Numbered from the stretch's first letter, positions 1-5,718 are shown. The stretch is DNA of 5,955 bases from Methylovulum sp. (GCA_016919605.1 JACXTQ010000089.1:1-5955), one strand, 5' to 3'. Notes: a model not told the origin generated them from the sequence alone. Made by a program: numbers and translations.

Positions 1-199
1 CGATGGCTTGGTCGCGGTGGCTGGCCATGGGTTCGCTGGCTTGGGCATCGCAGGCGTTGCTCCAGGCGTTGAAGCGGGCGGCGGCAAACATGATGGATGC
101 GCATACTTGGCCGCGTTCGGCTTCTTTAAGTTGTTCGTTGGCTAGGTGGATTTGTGCGTCGGCACGGTTGTAAAACTGTTTGTCGATGTCGTCTGCCAT
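1..199 (-). CDS. DUF3144 family protein, C-terminal part outside window
   Basis: The first 66 codons of a small protein are present, starting at ATG (199-197) and running off the left edge. The translation begins MADDIDKQFYNRADAQIHLA and includes a FAAARFNAW stretch at residues 38-46. That combination (FYxRAD-IxLAN near the N-terminus, then an AARFNAW helix) is what I recognise as the DUF3144 family: small, soluble, probably helical proteins of unknown function found in proteobacteria. There is no signal peptide or membrane segment. The family is usually under about 110 aa, so perhaps a quarter to a third is missing. There is no recognisable Shine-Dalgarno sequence before the ATG; the bases upstream are a run of C followed by ACTTTT. 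It lies 51 bp downstream of the TSUP gene on the same strand and could be co-transcribed with it, but it also has a candidate promoter of its own. Family call is from memory of the motif; function unknown. Confidence 0.8.
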   Translation of the reverse strand, partial: MADDIDKQFYNRADAQIHLANEQLKEAERGQVCASIMFAAARFNAWSNACDAQASEPMASHRDQAI

Positions 200-234
200 A
201 AAAGTGGGGGGCTTAGGTTAAAAAATAAGTGGCT

Positions 235-243
235 ATTGTAGCA
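235..243 (-). promoter_or_regulatory. Candidate extended -10 promoter for the DUF3144 gene
   Basis: The minus strand reads TGCTACAAT, an extended -10 (TGn plus TACAAT, 5 of 6 consensus), placed about 36 bases before the ATG of the DUF3144 gene. It would give a leader of roughly 30 bases. No good -35 lies at 16-18 bp, which extended -10 promoters tolerate. It sits in the 51-bp gap after the exporter gene, so it may add to readthrough transcription rather than replace it. Inferred from sequence only. Confidence 0.35.
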
Positions 244-250
244 AAGTCTG

Positions 251-1042
251 TCAATGCCACACTAATTTGGCGGCCATGAGCCACAGGAGGAGTGAGAAGT
301 AGCGTTTTAGGTGGGCGGCGGGCAGTTTGTGAGCCAGCTTTGCGCCTAGGGGGGCGGTGAGGATGCTGGTGAGGCTGATGCCTGCAAAGGCAGGTAGGCT
401 GATATAGCCTAGGCTCCAGGGCGGCAGGTGGGCGGCATCCCAGCCTAGGAGGGCGTAGGTGGCGGTTCCGGCGAGGGCTATGGGGAGGCCGCAGGCGCTG
501 GAGATGGCTACGGCGTTGCGCATGGGCAGTTGTCCGTGGATTAGGTAGGGTACGGTTAGGCTACCGCCGCCAATGCCGACCAATGCGGACATGAGGCCGA
601 TGACGGTGGCGGCGATGTAGTCTAGCCATAGCGGTTGCGCGGCTTTGCCGGGTTTGGGTTTGAGTTGTAGGGCCATTTGGAGGCCGACATAGGCTAAAAA
701 TACGGCCAATATCAGGCGTAGGGTGTCGGCGGGGATGTGTTTGGCAAATACGGCCCCGGCGGCGGTGCCGATGATTATCATGGGGGCTAAGCGCCAGACT
801 TTCGGCCATAGCACGGAGCCTAGGCGGTGGTGGGCGGTGACGGAGGCGATAGAAGTGAGGACGATGGTGGCGAGTGAGGTGGCGACGGCCATGAGTAGGA
901 TGAGATCAGGCGGGTAGTCTTGTTCTTTAAAGACGATGGCGAGTACGGGTACGATGACTGCGCCGCCGCCTATGCCAAAGAGTCCGGCCAAGAGGCCAGC
1001 CACAAGCCCTAGGGCTAGGCTGGCTATGAAGAGGCTAATCAT
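251..1042 (-). CDS. TSUP family (TauE/SafE-type) membrane exporter
   Basis: This 263-aa, very hydrophobic protein matches the TauE/SafE (TSUP) family of inner-membrane permeases, which move sulfur-containing organic anions or sulfite. The family hallmark appears twice: LFGIGGGAVIVP at residues 21-32 and LVGIGGGSLTVP at 154-165. Each half also ends in a similar helix (LRLILAVFLAYVGLQM at 108-123, LKRYFSLLLWLMAAKL at 245-260), so the internal duplication expected of the family is plain. Length is normal (about 240-280 aa), and about eight membrane helices can be drawn. The start is ATG at 1042-1040, with AAGGA about 4-5 bases upstream as ribosome binding site. The stop is TGA at 253-251. No sulfur-metabolism gene is visible nearby, so the substrate cannot be assigned; taurine, sulfite, sulfoacetate or another anion are all possible. 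The coding strand is strongly C-rich, with repeated CTA-GGC (Leu-Gly) pairs, unlike parC on the same strand. Confidence 0.92.
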   Translation of the reverse strand: MISLFIASLALGLVAGLLAGLFGIGGGAVIVPVLAIVFKEQDYPPDLILLMAVATSLATIVLTSIASVTAHHRLGSVLWPKVWRLAPMIIIGTAAGAVFAKHIPADTLRLILAVFLAYVGLQMALQLKPKPGKAAQPLWLDYIAATVIGLMSALVGIGGGSLTVPYLIHGQLPMRNAVAISSACGLPIALAGTATYALLGWDAAHLPPWSLGYISLPAFAGISLTSILTAPLGAKLAHKLPAAHLKRYFSLLLWLMAAKLVWH

Positions 1043-1121
1043 GGTGTCCTTGTTGGGTCGGGAAGAGGGGGGGTTTTAACAGCGGGGCGGTAGGTTAAGG
1101 GTGATTTTTTTCAAGGGTAAG

Positions 1122-1165
1122 CGGTTTCGCTGGATTGCCAATGCACTGGCGACAACCAATAACCG
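1122..1165 (-). promoter_or_regulatory. Possible structured leader RNA of the exporter mRNA
   Basis: On the minus strand, an outer arm CGGTT (1165-1161) pairs with AACCG (1126-1122). A middle arm TGG (1158-1156) pairs with CCA (1133-1131). An inner arm GCCA (1150-1147) pairs with TGGC (1140-1137) around a six-base loop. The three nested helices share one axis and lie inside the roughly 157-base leader predicted from the upstream promoter. I do not recognise a known riboswitch class. Short helices with internal loops can arise by chance, so this is only a candidate. Confidence 0.22.
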
Positions 1166-1205
1166 ATGTAAATAAATGTCATTATTAATCAATAGGTTAA
1201 TGTAA

Positions 1206-1234
1206 TTTATAAGCTGATTGCCCCGCTGTGTTAA
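1206..1234 (-). promoter_or_regulatory. Candidate sigma70 promoter for the TSUP exporter gene
   Basis: On the minus strand, -35 TTAACA (1234-1229, 5 of 6) is followed after 17 bp by -10 TATAAA (1211-1206, 5 of 6). Transcription would start near 1199, leaving a leader of about 157 bases before the ATG at 1042. The -35 lies inside a near-palindrome (1225-1238). The match and spacing are good, but no experimental support exists. Confidence 0.45.
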
Positions 1235-1238
1235 CAGC
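1225..1238. repeat. 14-bp near-palindrome over the exporter -35
   Basis: GCTGTGTTAACAGC has 5-bp arms GCTGT / ACAGC around a four-base centre. It covers the -35 hexamer of the candidate exporter promoter, a typical place for a repressor or activator half-site pair. No family of regulator can be named from this alone. Confidence 0.35.
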
Positions 1239-1310
1239 TAAGGTTTTGTTTTTTTGCGAAAATCACGCACTTTTACCATGAGGGTTGGACTTAGACCCCT
1301 TGCTGTTGTT

Positions 1311-1324
1311 ATGATTTAAGTCAT
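1311..1324. repeat. 14-bp imperfect palindrome, possible operator
   Basis: ATGATTTAAGTCAT is symmetric in six of seven base pairs (one T/G pair breaks it). It lies between the two outward-facing candidate promoters, about 120 bp from the exporter start site and about 200 bp from the OmpA-like start site. It may be a regulator site or chance. Confidence 0.2.
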
Positions 1325-1404
1325 GGTTAGATTATCCAGAGCTGTTCTGAGGGTTTTTGGAGCCATGTCGTCTTGCTTCTTTAATAAATAATGCGTTTTT
1401 GTTT

Positions 1405-1420
1405 TTTCAAGCTATTGAAA
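1405..1420. repeat. Inverted repeat TTTCAA-GCTA-TTGAAA
   Basis: Six-base arms are separated by four bases, within AT-rich DNA about 100 bp upstream of the predicted start of the OmpA-like transcript. This position suits an activator site. It is followed by TTTATTG and a T run, not directly by a terminator tail. Confidence 0.22.
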
Positions 1421-1479
1421 TTTATTGTTTTTTAACCAAGCACGAAATAAGTCGGTTTTGGTAAGATTTTAGACAGCTA

Positions 1480-1508
1480 TTAACACGTCAAGTTGCGCCC
1501 CCTATCCT
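1480..1508 (+). promoter_or_regulatory. Candidate sigma70 promoter for the OmpA-like gene
   Basis: -35 TTAACA (1480-1485, 5 of 6) is separated by exactly 17 bp from -10 TATCCT (1503-1508, 4 of 6). Transcription would begin near 1515, giving a leader of about 55 bases ending in the GAAGG ribosome binding site at 1557-1561. The AT-rich stretch upstream could act as an UP element, in keeping with a highly expressed porin-like gene. Read by eye only. Confidence 0.42.
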
Positions 1509-1569
1509 TAGGCCGCAATAGCAGCACTTTTATGAAGTCCTCTTTTTTATTTCACCGAAGGTAATCATT

Positions 1570-2634
1570 ATGTTAAAGCATAACACACTCAGTATGGCCA
1601 TATTGGCCGGCTTGGGCTTTTTGCCGTCAGTTCAAGCCGCCGATGAATTTTTGGATAAACGTTGGTATGTCGCCCCGTTTGGCTCTTTTGTCAATACGGG
1701 GGGCGATCGCCACGCCGCCGATGGTTGGGGGGGCGGTCTTGGTGTTGGGAAAGAAATTAACGAACACTTTAATGTCGAAATAAAGGGGTTTTACGAAGAG
1801 TTTGGCGGTTATGCCCGTTCAGACCAGCATTATATCGGTGACTGGAAACTGGGTGGTGGCACGATAGATGCCCAGTATTTCTTTAACCGCAATAAGTTCG
1901 CCCCTTATACGGTGGTGGGCGTGGGCGGGATGAGGACGCGTTATAAAGAGTATAATGCGACGGGTTTTATTGGTGAGATTGGCACTGGGTTTACTTATGA
2001 GGTGGCCGACAATTTTCTGTTGCGTAGTGATATACGTTATCGCTACAACAATAACCCCACTGTTGCATCGGGTGTCCAAGACCAATTCCATGATATGGTC
2101 ATCAATGTCGGTTTCGTAATCCCATTTGGCCCTAAACCTACCCAAGTCGCCCAAGTGGAGACCGCACCCGCGCCCGCTCCTCCCGTTGCCGATTGTTCCA
2201 GCCTTGACGCTGATGCGGACGGTGTCAATGATTGCCTAGACCGTTGCCCCGGTACGCCTGCGGGTAGTCAGGTGGATGCTATCGGTTGCCCGATCAAGTT
2301 GATCTTAAAAAGTGAGCATTTCAATTATGACTCTGCTGAGTTGACGGTCACTGCCCGCAGGCTGCTTGATGAAGTCGCCACTAGCCTGAACCTTTATCCA
2401 CAGAAAAATGACCTTGAAGTCCAAGGCCACGCCAGCAGTGAAGGGTCATTTAGCCATAATATGAAGTTGTCGCAACGGCGTGCCGAGTCGGTGGTGCATT
2501 ATCTGCGCGGCAAAGGAATCAGTAATAGATTACGGGCGACAGGTTTTGGCGAAAGCCATCCGATTGCCGATAACGCTACGGAAGCAGGTCGCTCGGCAAA
2601 TCGGCGGGTTGAGTTAATCTGGATTGAAAATTAG
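1570..2634 (+). CDS. OmpA-family outer-membrane protein with TSP3-like linker
   Basis: This 354-aa envelope protein should anchor the outer membrane to peptidoglycan. Residues 1-23 are a signal peptide ending in VQA, with cleavage before ADEF. Residues about 30-187 form an eight-strand-type beta-barrel: alternating aromatic/polar strands, the last being MVINVGFVIPF. A Pro/Ala linker (APAPAPP) leads to a calcium-binding thrombospondin-type-3-like repeat at 213-229 (DADADGVNDCLDRCPGT), with four cysteines at 209, 222, 226 and 240. Residues about 248-353 are the OmpA C-terminal peptidoglycan-binding domain, with FNYDSAEL, LSQRRAESVVHYL, GFGESHPIADN and NRRVEL. The conserved Arg of the peptidoglycan site is R304, but the usual Asp of GHTD is Ser289 (GHASSEG). 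The start ATG has GAAGG eight bases upstream. The gene is monocistronic: its own promoter region lies before it and an intrinsic terminator after it. It resembles OmpA/OprF-type proteins; the exact orthologue is unclear. Confidence 0.93.
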   Translation: MLKHNTLSMAILAGLGFLPSVQAADEFLDKRWYVAPFGSFVNTGGDRHAADGWGGGLGVGKEINEHFNVEIKGFYEEFGGYARSDQHYIGDWKLGGGTIDAQYFFNRNKFAPYTVVGVGGMRTRYKEYNATGFIGEIGTGFTYEVADNFLLRSDIRYRYNNNPTVASGVQDQFHDMVINVGFVIPFGPKPTQVAQVETAPAPAPPVADCSSLDADADGVNDCLDRCPGTPAGSQVDAIGCPIKLILKSEHFNYDSAELTVTARRLLDEVATSLNLYPQKNDLEVQGHASSEGSFSHNMKLSQRRAESVVHYLRGKGISNRLRATGFGESHPIADNATEAGRSANRRVELIWIEN

Positions 2635-2660
2635 TCAGCCAGGGTGATTTTTGGCCTTTT

Positions 2661-2687
2661 AACCCGCTTTAATAGCGGGTTTTTTTT
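2661..2687 (+). terminator. Intrinsic terminator of the OmpA-like gene
   Basis: A perfect 8-bp stem (AACCCGCT at 2661-2668, AGCGGGTT at 2674-2681) with a five-base loop runs into a T tract ending at 2687. It begins 26 bases after the stop codon. On the opposite strand the same hairpin is followed by TAAAAGG rather than a T run, so it should work well for the plus-strand gene and poorly, if at all, for parC. Confidence 0.9.
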
Positions 2688-2709
2688 AGACGTAGGGTAA
2701 TTTTAGTTA

Positions 2710-4944
2710 TCATTCGCACAATAGGCCATCAATCCTTTGGAACCCACGCGGCAACAGCATCCCTCGGTTGGCGCGTTTGCCCGAATATTGGGCAATATCA
2801 GCGGCTTTGAGGGTCAAAAATTGTTTGCCGGACAGCACTTTTAACGGCATACCTTCAGGTAGGACGGTGATGGCCACCACGCTATCTTTACCGCTTTCGA
2901 GATCAGTGCCGGTCAATTGAATCAGTTTATTGCCCTTACCACGCGCCAATGCCGGTAGCTCGGCGCTGGGGAAAATCAACAGCCGCCCTTGTTGGGTCGC
3001 CACCGCCAGGCTATCGCTGTCATGAGCAATCAGCAAAGGCTTTAACAATTTGGCCTCATCGTTTAGGGCTATCACCGATTTGCCCGCTTTATTTTTAGTC
3101 AATAGCTCGCGCAACTGCACTTTAAAACCTAAGCCTAGATGTGTTGCCAGCACTAACCAATCCTCAGGATTACCCACTAACACATGCGTAAAAAATGCCC
3201 CCGCTGGTGGGTTTAACCGTGCGGTGAGCGGTTCGCCTTGGGTACGGGCCGAGGGCAAGTCATGGGCGGAGGTGCTGTAGGCTTTGCCGGTCGAATCGAA
3301 CAGATAAAGCGGCTGGGTGGAGCGGCATTTGACGGCATCGAGAAAACTATCACCTGAGCGGTAATTTAAGGAGTTGACATCAATGTCATGGCCTTTTGCC
3401 GCCCTAATCCAGCCTTTTTCCGATAAAATGACGGTCAACGGTTCGTTGCTAATCAGCGCCACTGCGTCCAACGCCTGCGAGGCGACCCGCTCGACAATCG
3501 GCGAGCGGCGGTCATCACCGTACTTATTGGCATCGTCTTGGATTTCTTTTTTAATCAACCGATTTAGCAACCGGGGTGAAGCCAAGGTTTTTTCCAGGCC
3601 CGCCCGTTCTTTAGCTAAGGCCTCTTGTTCGCCGCGTATTTTCATCTCCTCCAGCTTTGCCAAATGCCGCAGTTTCAACTCCAATATCGCTTCGGCCTGC
3701 AAGTCACTGAGGCTAAACCGCTCCATCAGCACTGGTTTGGGTTTGTCCTCGTTGCGGATAATGGCGATAACCTCATCCAGATCAAGATAGGCTATCAGTA
3801 AGCCATCCAAGATGTGTAACCGCGCCAGCACCTTATCCAAGCGAAATTGCAAGCGGCGGCGCACGGTTTCGGTACGGAACTGTAACCACTCCAGCAAAAT
3901 TTCATGCAGGTTTTTTACCCGTGGACGGCCATCCAAGCCGATCATGTTCAGGTTGATGCGGTAGCTTTTTTCCAAGTCGGTGGTGGCGAACAAATGTGAC
4001 ATCACGCCTTCGACATCCAAACCGCGTTTGGATTTGGGGATAATCAGCAAACGGGTGGGATTTTCATGATCTGACTCGTCACGCAAATCTTCGATCATCG
4101 GCAGTTTTTTTGCCAACATCTGCGCCGCGATTTGCTCCATCAGCTTGGCCCCAGAAACCTGATGCGGCAACGCGGTGATAATAATCACACCATCTTCCAG
4201 TTCGTACTTCGCCCGCATTTTCACCGAACCGCCACCCGTGCGGTAAATTTTCTGGATGTCTTCCGCCGAAGTGATGATTTCGGCATCGGTGGGGTAATCC
4301 GGGCCTTTGATATGCAGAAAGACCGATTCCGGCGGGCTGTCCGGCTCATCCAAGAGCATCATGCAGGCGTTGGCCACTTCGCGTAAATTATGCGGGGGGA
4401 TGTCGGTGGCCATACCCACGGCGATACCCATCGTGCCGTTTAGCAAGATATTGGGCAAACGCGCGGACAGCAGTGCCGGTTCTTTCAGCGTACCGTCGAA
4501 ATTGTCCGTCCACTCCACCGTACCCTGTTCCAACTCACTCAACAACGTGTTCGCGTAGGCGGTCAACCGTGATTCGGTGTAACGCATGGCGGCAAAGGAT
4601 TTAGGATCATCAGGAGACCCCCAGTTACCTTGCCCGTCAATCAAAGGATAGCGGTAAGAGAAACTCTGCGCCATCAGCACCATCGCTTCGTAACAGGCCG
4701 AGTCGCCATGCGGGTGGTATTTTCCCAATACGTCCCCGACGGTACGCGCCGATTTTTTGTATTTGGCGGTGGCGTTTAGCCCCAGTTCGGACATGGCGTA
4801 AACAATCCGCCGCTGCACCGGTTTTAAACCATCCGCCACATGCGGCAAGGCACGGTCGAGGATAACATACATGGAATAATCCAAATACGCTTTCTCAGCA
4901 AAATCCTTTAACGGCAGTTGTTCAAAATTCTCTTGTGTAAGCAC
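2710..4944 (-). CDS. parC: DNA topoisomerase IV subunit A
   Basis: ParC pairs with ParE to make topoisomerase IV, which decatenates daughter chromosomes and relaxes supercoils in the cytoplasm. The 744 aa are close to the E. coli length (about 752). The opening region (EKAYLDYSMYVI at 17-28, HVADGLKPVQRR at 35-46) is the start of the breakage-reunion domain. The catalytic tyrosine is Y122 in AAMRYTESR. The quinolone-resistance region reads HPHGDSACYEA, with S82 and E86 matching E. coli Ser80 and Glu84, both in the susceptible form. GIAVGMATDIPPHN at 173-186 carries the DNA-intercalating isoleucine (I174). A long charged helical region (about 360-475) forms the coiled coil, and about 495-744 is the beta-pinwheel C-terminal domain. 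No GyrA box is present, so this is not GyrA. The start is GTG (4944-4942): the codon just upstream in frame is TAA, and the next ATG (M25) would cut into the conserved domain. It is the second gene of an operon, three bases after the thioesterase stop. No clear terminator of its own is visible. Confidence 0.97.
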   Translation of the reverse strand: MLTQENFEQLPLKDFAEKAYLDYSMYVILDRALPHVADGLKPVQRRIVYAMSELGLNATAKYKKSARTVGDVLGKYHPHGDSACYEAMVLMAQSFSYRYPLIDGQGNWGSPDDPKSFAAMRYTESRLTAYANTLLSELEQGTVEWTDNFDGTLKEPALLSARLPNILLNGTMGIAVGMATDIPPHNLREVANACMMLLDEPDSPPESVFLHIKGPDYPTDAEIITSAEDIQKIYRTGGGSVKMRAKYELEDGVIIITALPHQVSGAKLMEQIAAQMLAKKLPMIEDLRDESDHENPTRLLIIPKSKRGLDVEGVMSHLFATTDLEKSYRINLNMIGLDGRPRVKNLHEILLEWLQFRTETVRRRLQFRLDKVLARLHILDGLLIAYLDLDEVIAIIRNEDKPKPVLMERFSLSDLQAEAILELKLRHLAKLEEMKIRGEQEALAKERAGLEKTLASPRLLNRLIKKEIQDDANKYGDDRRSPIVERVASQALDAVALISNEPLTVILSEKGWIRAAKGHDIDVNSLNYRSGDSFLDAVKCRSTQPLYLFDSTGKAYSTSAHDLPSARTQGEPLTARLNPPAGAFFTHVLVGNPEDWLVLATHLGLGFKVQLRELLTKNKAGKSVIALNDEAKLLKPLLIAHDSDSLAVATQQGRLLIFPSAELPALARGKGNKLIQLTGTDLESGKDSVVAITVLPEGMPLKVLSGKQFLTLKAADIAQYSGKRANRGMLLPRGFQRIDGLLCE

Positions 4945-4959
4945 TTATCATTCATCCTC
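4942..4959 (-). promoter_or_regulatory. Coupled stop/restart junction between thioesterase and parC
   Basis: On the minus strand the thioesterase ends with TGA, followed at once by TAA in the same frame and then the GTG start of parC. GAGGA (4959-4955), inside the last codons of the thioesterase, is the only Shine-Dalgarno candidate, 10 bases before the GTG. The layout means that parC translation probably depends on ribosomes arriving from the upstream gene. The tandem stops keep both genes in the same frame without fusion. Confidence 0.6.
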
Positions 4960-5442
4960 ATCATCGTTAATCTGCAACGCCCGGCTTCTTGCCAAACTTT
5001 CTTGGCGTAATTGCTTGCGTAGCTCGGCGGCGGCGTATAAACGCTTTTCTTCATCAGTCTCCAGCTCTAAACGCGGCACTTCCACCGATTTGCCGTTCTC
5101 GTCAATCGCCACCATAGTAAAAAAACACGACGTGGTATGGCGTTTTTCATAAGTGCGCAAATGCTCCGCCACCACCTTCACGCCGACTTCCATAGAAGAG
5201 CGGCCCACATGGTTGACGCGGGCGTAAAACGTCACTAACTCACCGACATTCACATGTTGTTTAAAGAACACTTGATCTAAAGCGGCGGTGACGACATAGT
5301 TTTTGCAATATTTCGCGGCACAGGCATAAGCGACCTGATCCAGCAGCTTCAATAAAGAACCGCCGTGGACATTGCCGGAAAAATTCGCCATATCCGGTGT
5401 CATCAACACCGTCATGGTCAAGGTTTTTTCTTGTTTGCTCAT
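4948..5442 (-). CDS. Acyl-CoA thioesterase, hotdog fold (YciA/ACOT type)
   Basis: This 164-aa cytoplasmic protein has one hotdog domain (about residues 8-125) and should hydrolyse acyl-CoA thioesters to free acid and CoA. The active-site segment is NVHGGSLLKLLDQVA at 24-38: the N-x-H-G-G turn, the long central helix and an acidic residue (D35) in the position of the catalytic Asp in YciA and ACOT proteins. A second family signature is ALDQVFFKQHVNVGELV (54-70), followed by the VNHVGRSSMEVGV strand pair (76-88). The C-terminus is a charged helix with an acidic tail (NDDEDE). Length fits the family (about 130-170 aa). Chain-length preference cannot be told. The start is ATG at 5442-5440; there is no good Shine-Dalgarno, and the upstream frame has no other ATG before a stop. 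It is the first gene of an operon with parC, from a candidate promoter about 110 bases upstream. Confidence 0.92.
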   Translation of the reverse strand: MSKQEKTLTMTVLMTPDMANFSGNVHGGSLLKLLDQVAYACAAKYCKNYVVTAALDQVFFKQHVNVGELVTFYARVNHVGRSSMEVGVKVVAEHLRTYEKRHTTSCFFTMVAIDENGKSVEVPRLELETDEEKRLYAAAELRKQLRQESLARSRALQINDDEDE

Positions 5443-5549
5443 TAGGTAGGGAAAGTCATGGGTGAAAAAGCCTCTATTTTACCCGACACCGGGCCTTAGC
5501 AGGGCTGTTAATGGGTTTTTGTGGAATGTTACCGTAAAAAGGCGGGATT

Positions 5550-5579
5550 AGCTTAGGTTTATAGCGTGTGGGCTAAGCT
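5550..5579. repeat. Inverted repeat AGCTTAG / CTAAGCT around a -10 box
   Basis: Seven-base arms at 5550-5556 and 5573-5579 are separated by 16 bases, so the arm centres are 23 bp apart, close to two helical turns. The arms flank the -10 hexamer of the candidate thioesterase-parC promoter, so a dimer bound here could block RNA polymerase. Candidate operator only. Confidence 0.35.
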
Positions 5580-5587
5580 TATGGCAA
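5558..5587 (-). promoter_or_regulatory. Candidate sigma70 promoter for the thioesterase-parC operon
   Basis: On the minus strand, -35 TTGCCA (5587-5582, 5 of 6) and -10 TATAAA (5563-5558, 5 of 6) are 18 bp apart. Transcription would begin near 5551, with a leader of about 109 bases. This is the best leftward promoter I find upstream of the operon. Confidence 0.42.
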
Positions 5588-5596
5588 ACCTAGATC

Positions 5597-5606
5597 GCTT
5601 GCAAGC
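5597..5606. repeat. Perfect 10-bp palindrome GCTTGCAAGC
   Basis: A fully symmetric decamer is centred about 50 bp upstream of the predicted start of the thioesterase-parC transcript, a usual place for an activator site. A perfect 10-bp palindrome somewhere in a few kilobases is expected by chance, so weight is low. Confidence 0.2.
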
Positions 5607-5718
5607 CTACAGCGTTGTTAACGTCATTTTTTAAGCATCGATTAGTTTAAAACTATACGTTTCTAAATAACCAAGTTTTATGATAAAAACAACCAAATTA
5701 TAGACAATTATTTTAAAT

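Larger units (their letters stand above)
1043..1569. other. 527-bp divergent intergenic region, AT-rich regulatory DNA
   Basis: No convincing gene lies between the exporter and the OmpA-like gene; the longest ATG frames I read are about 15 codons and lack ribosome binding sites. The region holds one candidate promoter facing each way (1206-1234 leftward, 1480-1508 rightward). It also holds three short inverted repeats (1225-1238, 1311-1324, 1405-1420) and a possible leader hairpin (1122-1165). From about 1370 to 1430 it is strongly AT-rich with A/T runs, which would suit an UP-like element or a nucleoid-protein site. Confidence 0.6.

Noticed and set aside
235..254. Perfect minus-strand TTGACA (254-249, overlapping the exporter stop codon) next to TACAAT (240-235).
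   Set aside because: They are only 8 bp apart, so they cannot be the -35 and -10 of one promoter. TACAAT was kept only as an extended -10.
1141..1188. 15-codon ATG frame in the exporter/OmpA-like intergenic region.
   Set aside because: No ribosome binding site and no resemblance to a known small protein.
1282..1303. GG...GC arrangement resembling a sigma54 promoter.
   Set aside because: The GG and GC are 13 bp apart instead of the required 10.
3374..3790. 138-codon open frame antisense to parC.
   Set aside because: Lies wholly inside a certain gene, in a composition that keeps antisense frames open, and its protein (Ser/Arg-rich) looks like no family.
2710..4944. Possibility that the topoisomerase subunit is GyrA.
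   Set aside because: Length of 744 aa, ParC-type QRDR and active-site flanks, and no GyrA box in the C-terminal domain.
5458..5499. 13-codon ATG frame just upstream of and divergent from the thioesterase, with AGGG before it.
   Set aside because: Too short, no promoter placed for it and no recognisable peptide; likely chance.
5581..5634. 17-codon ATG frame (MANLDRLQAYSVVNVIF) on the plus strand.
   Set aside because: No ribosome binding site, and it overlaps the -35 of the leftward promoter; likely chance.
5652..5702. Minus-strand TATAGT (5657-5652) and perfect TATAAT (5702-5697) as promoters for the thioesterase operon.
   Set aside because: Neither has an acceptable -35 at 16-18 bp; the pair at 5558-5587 is better. 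TATAAT could still be a weak second start.
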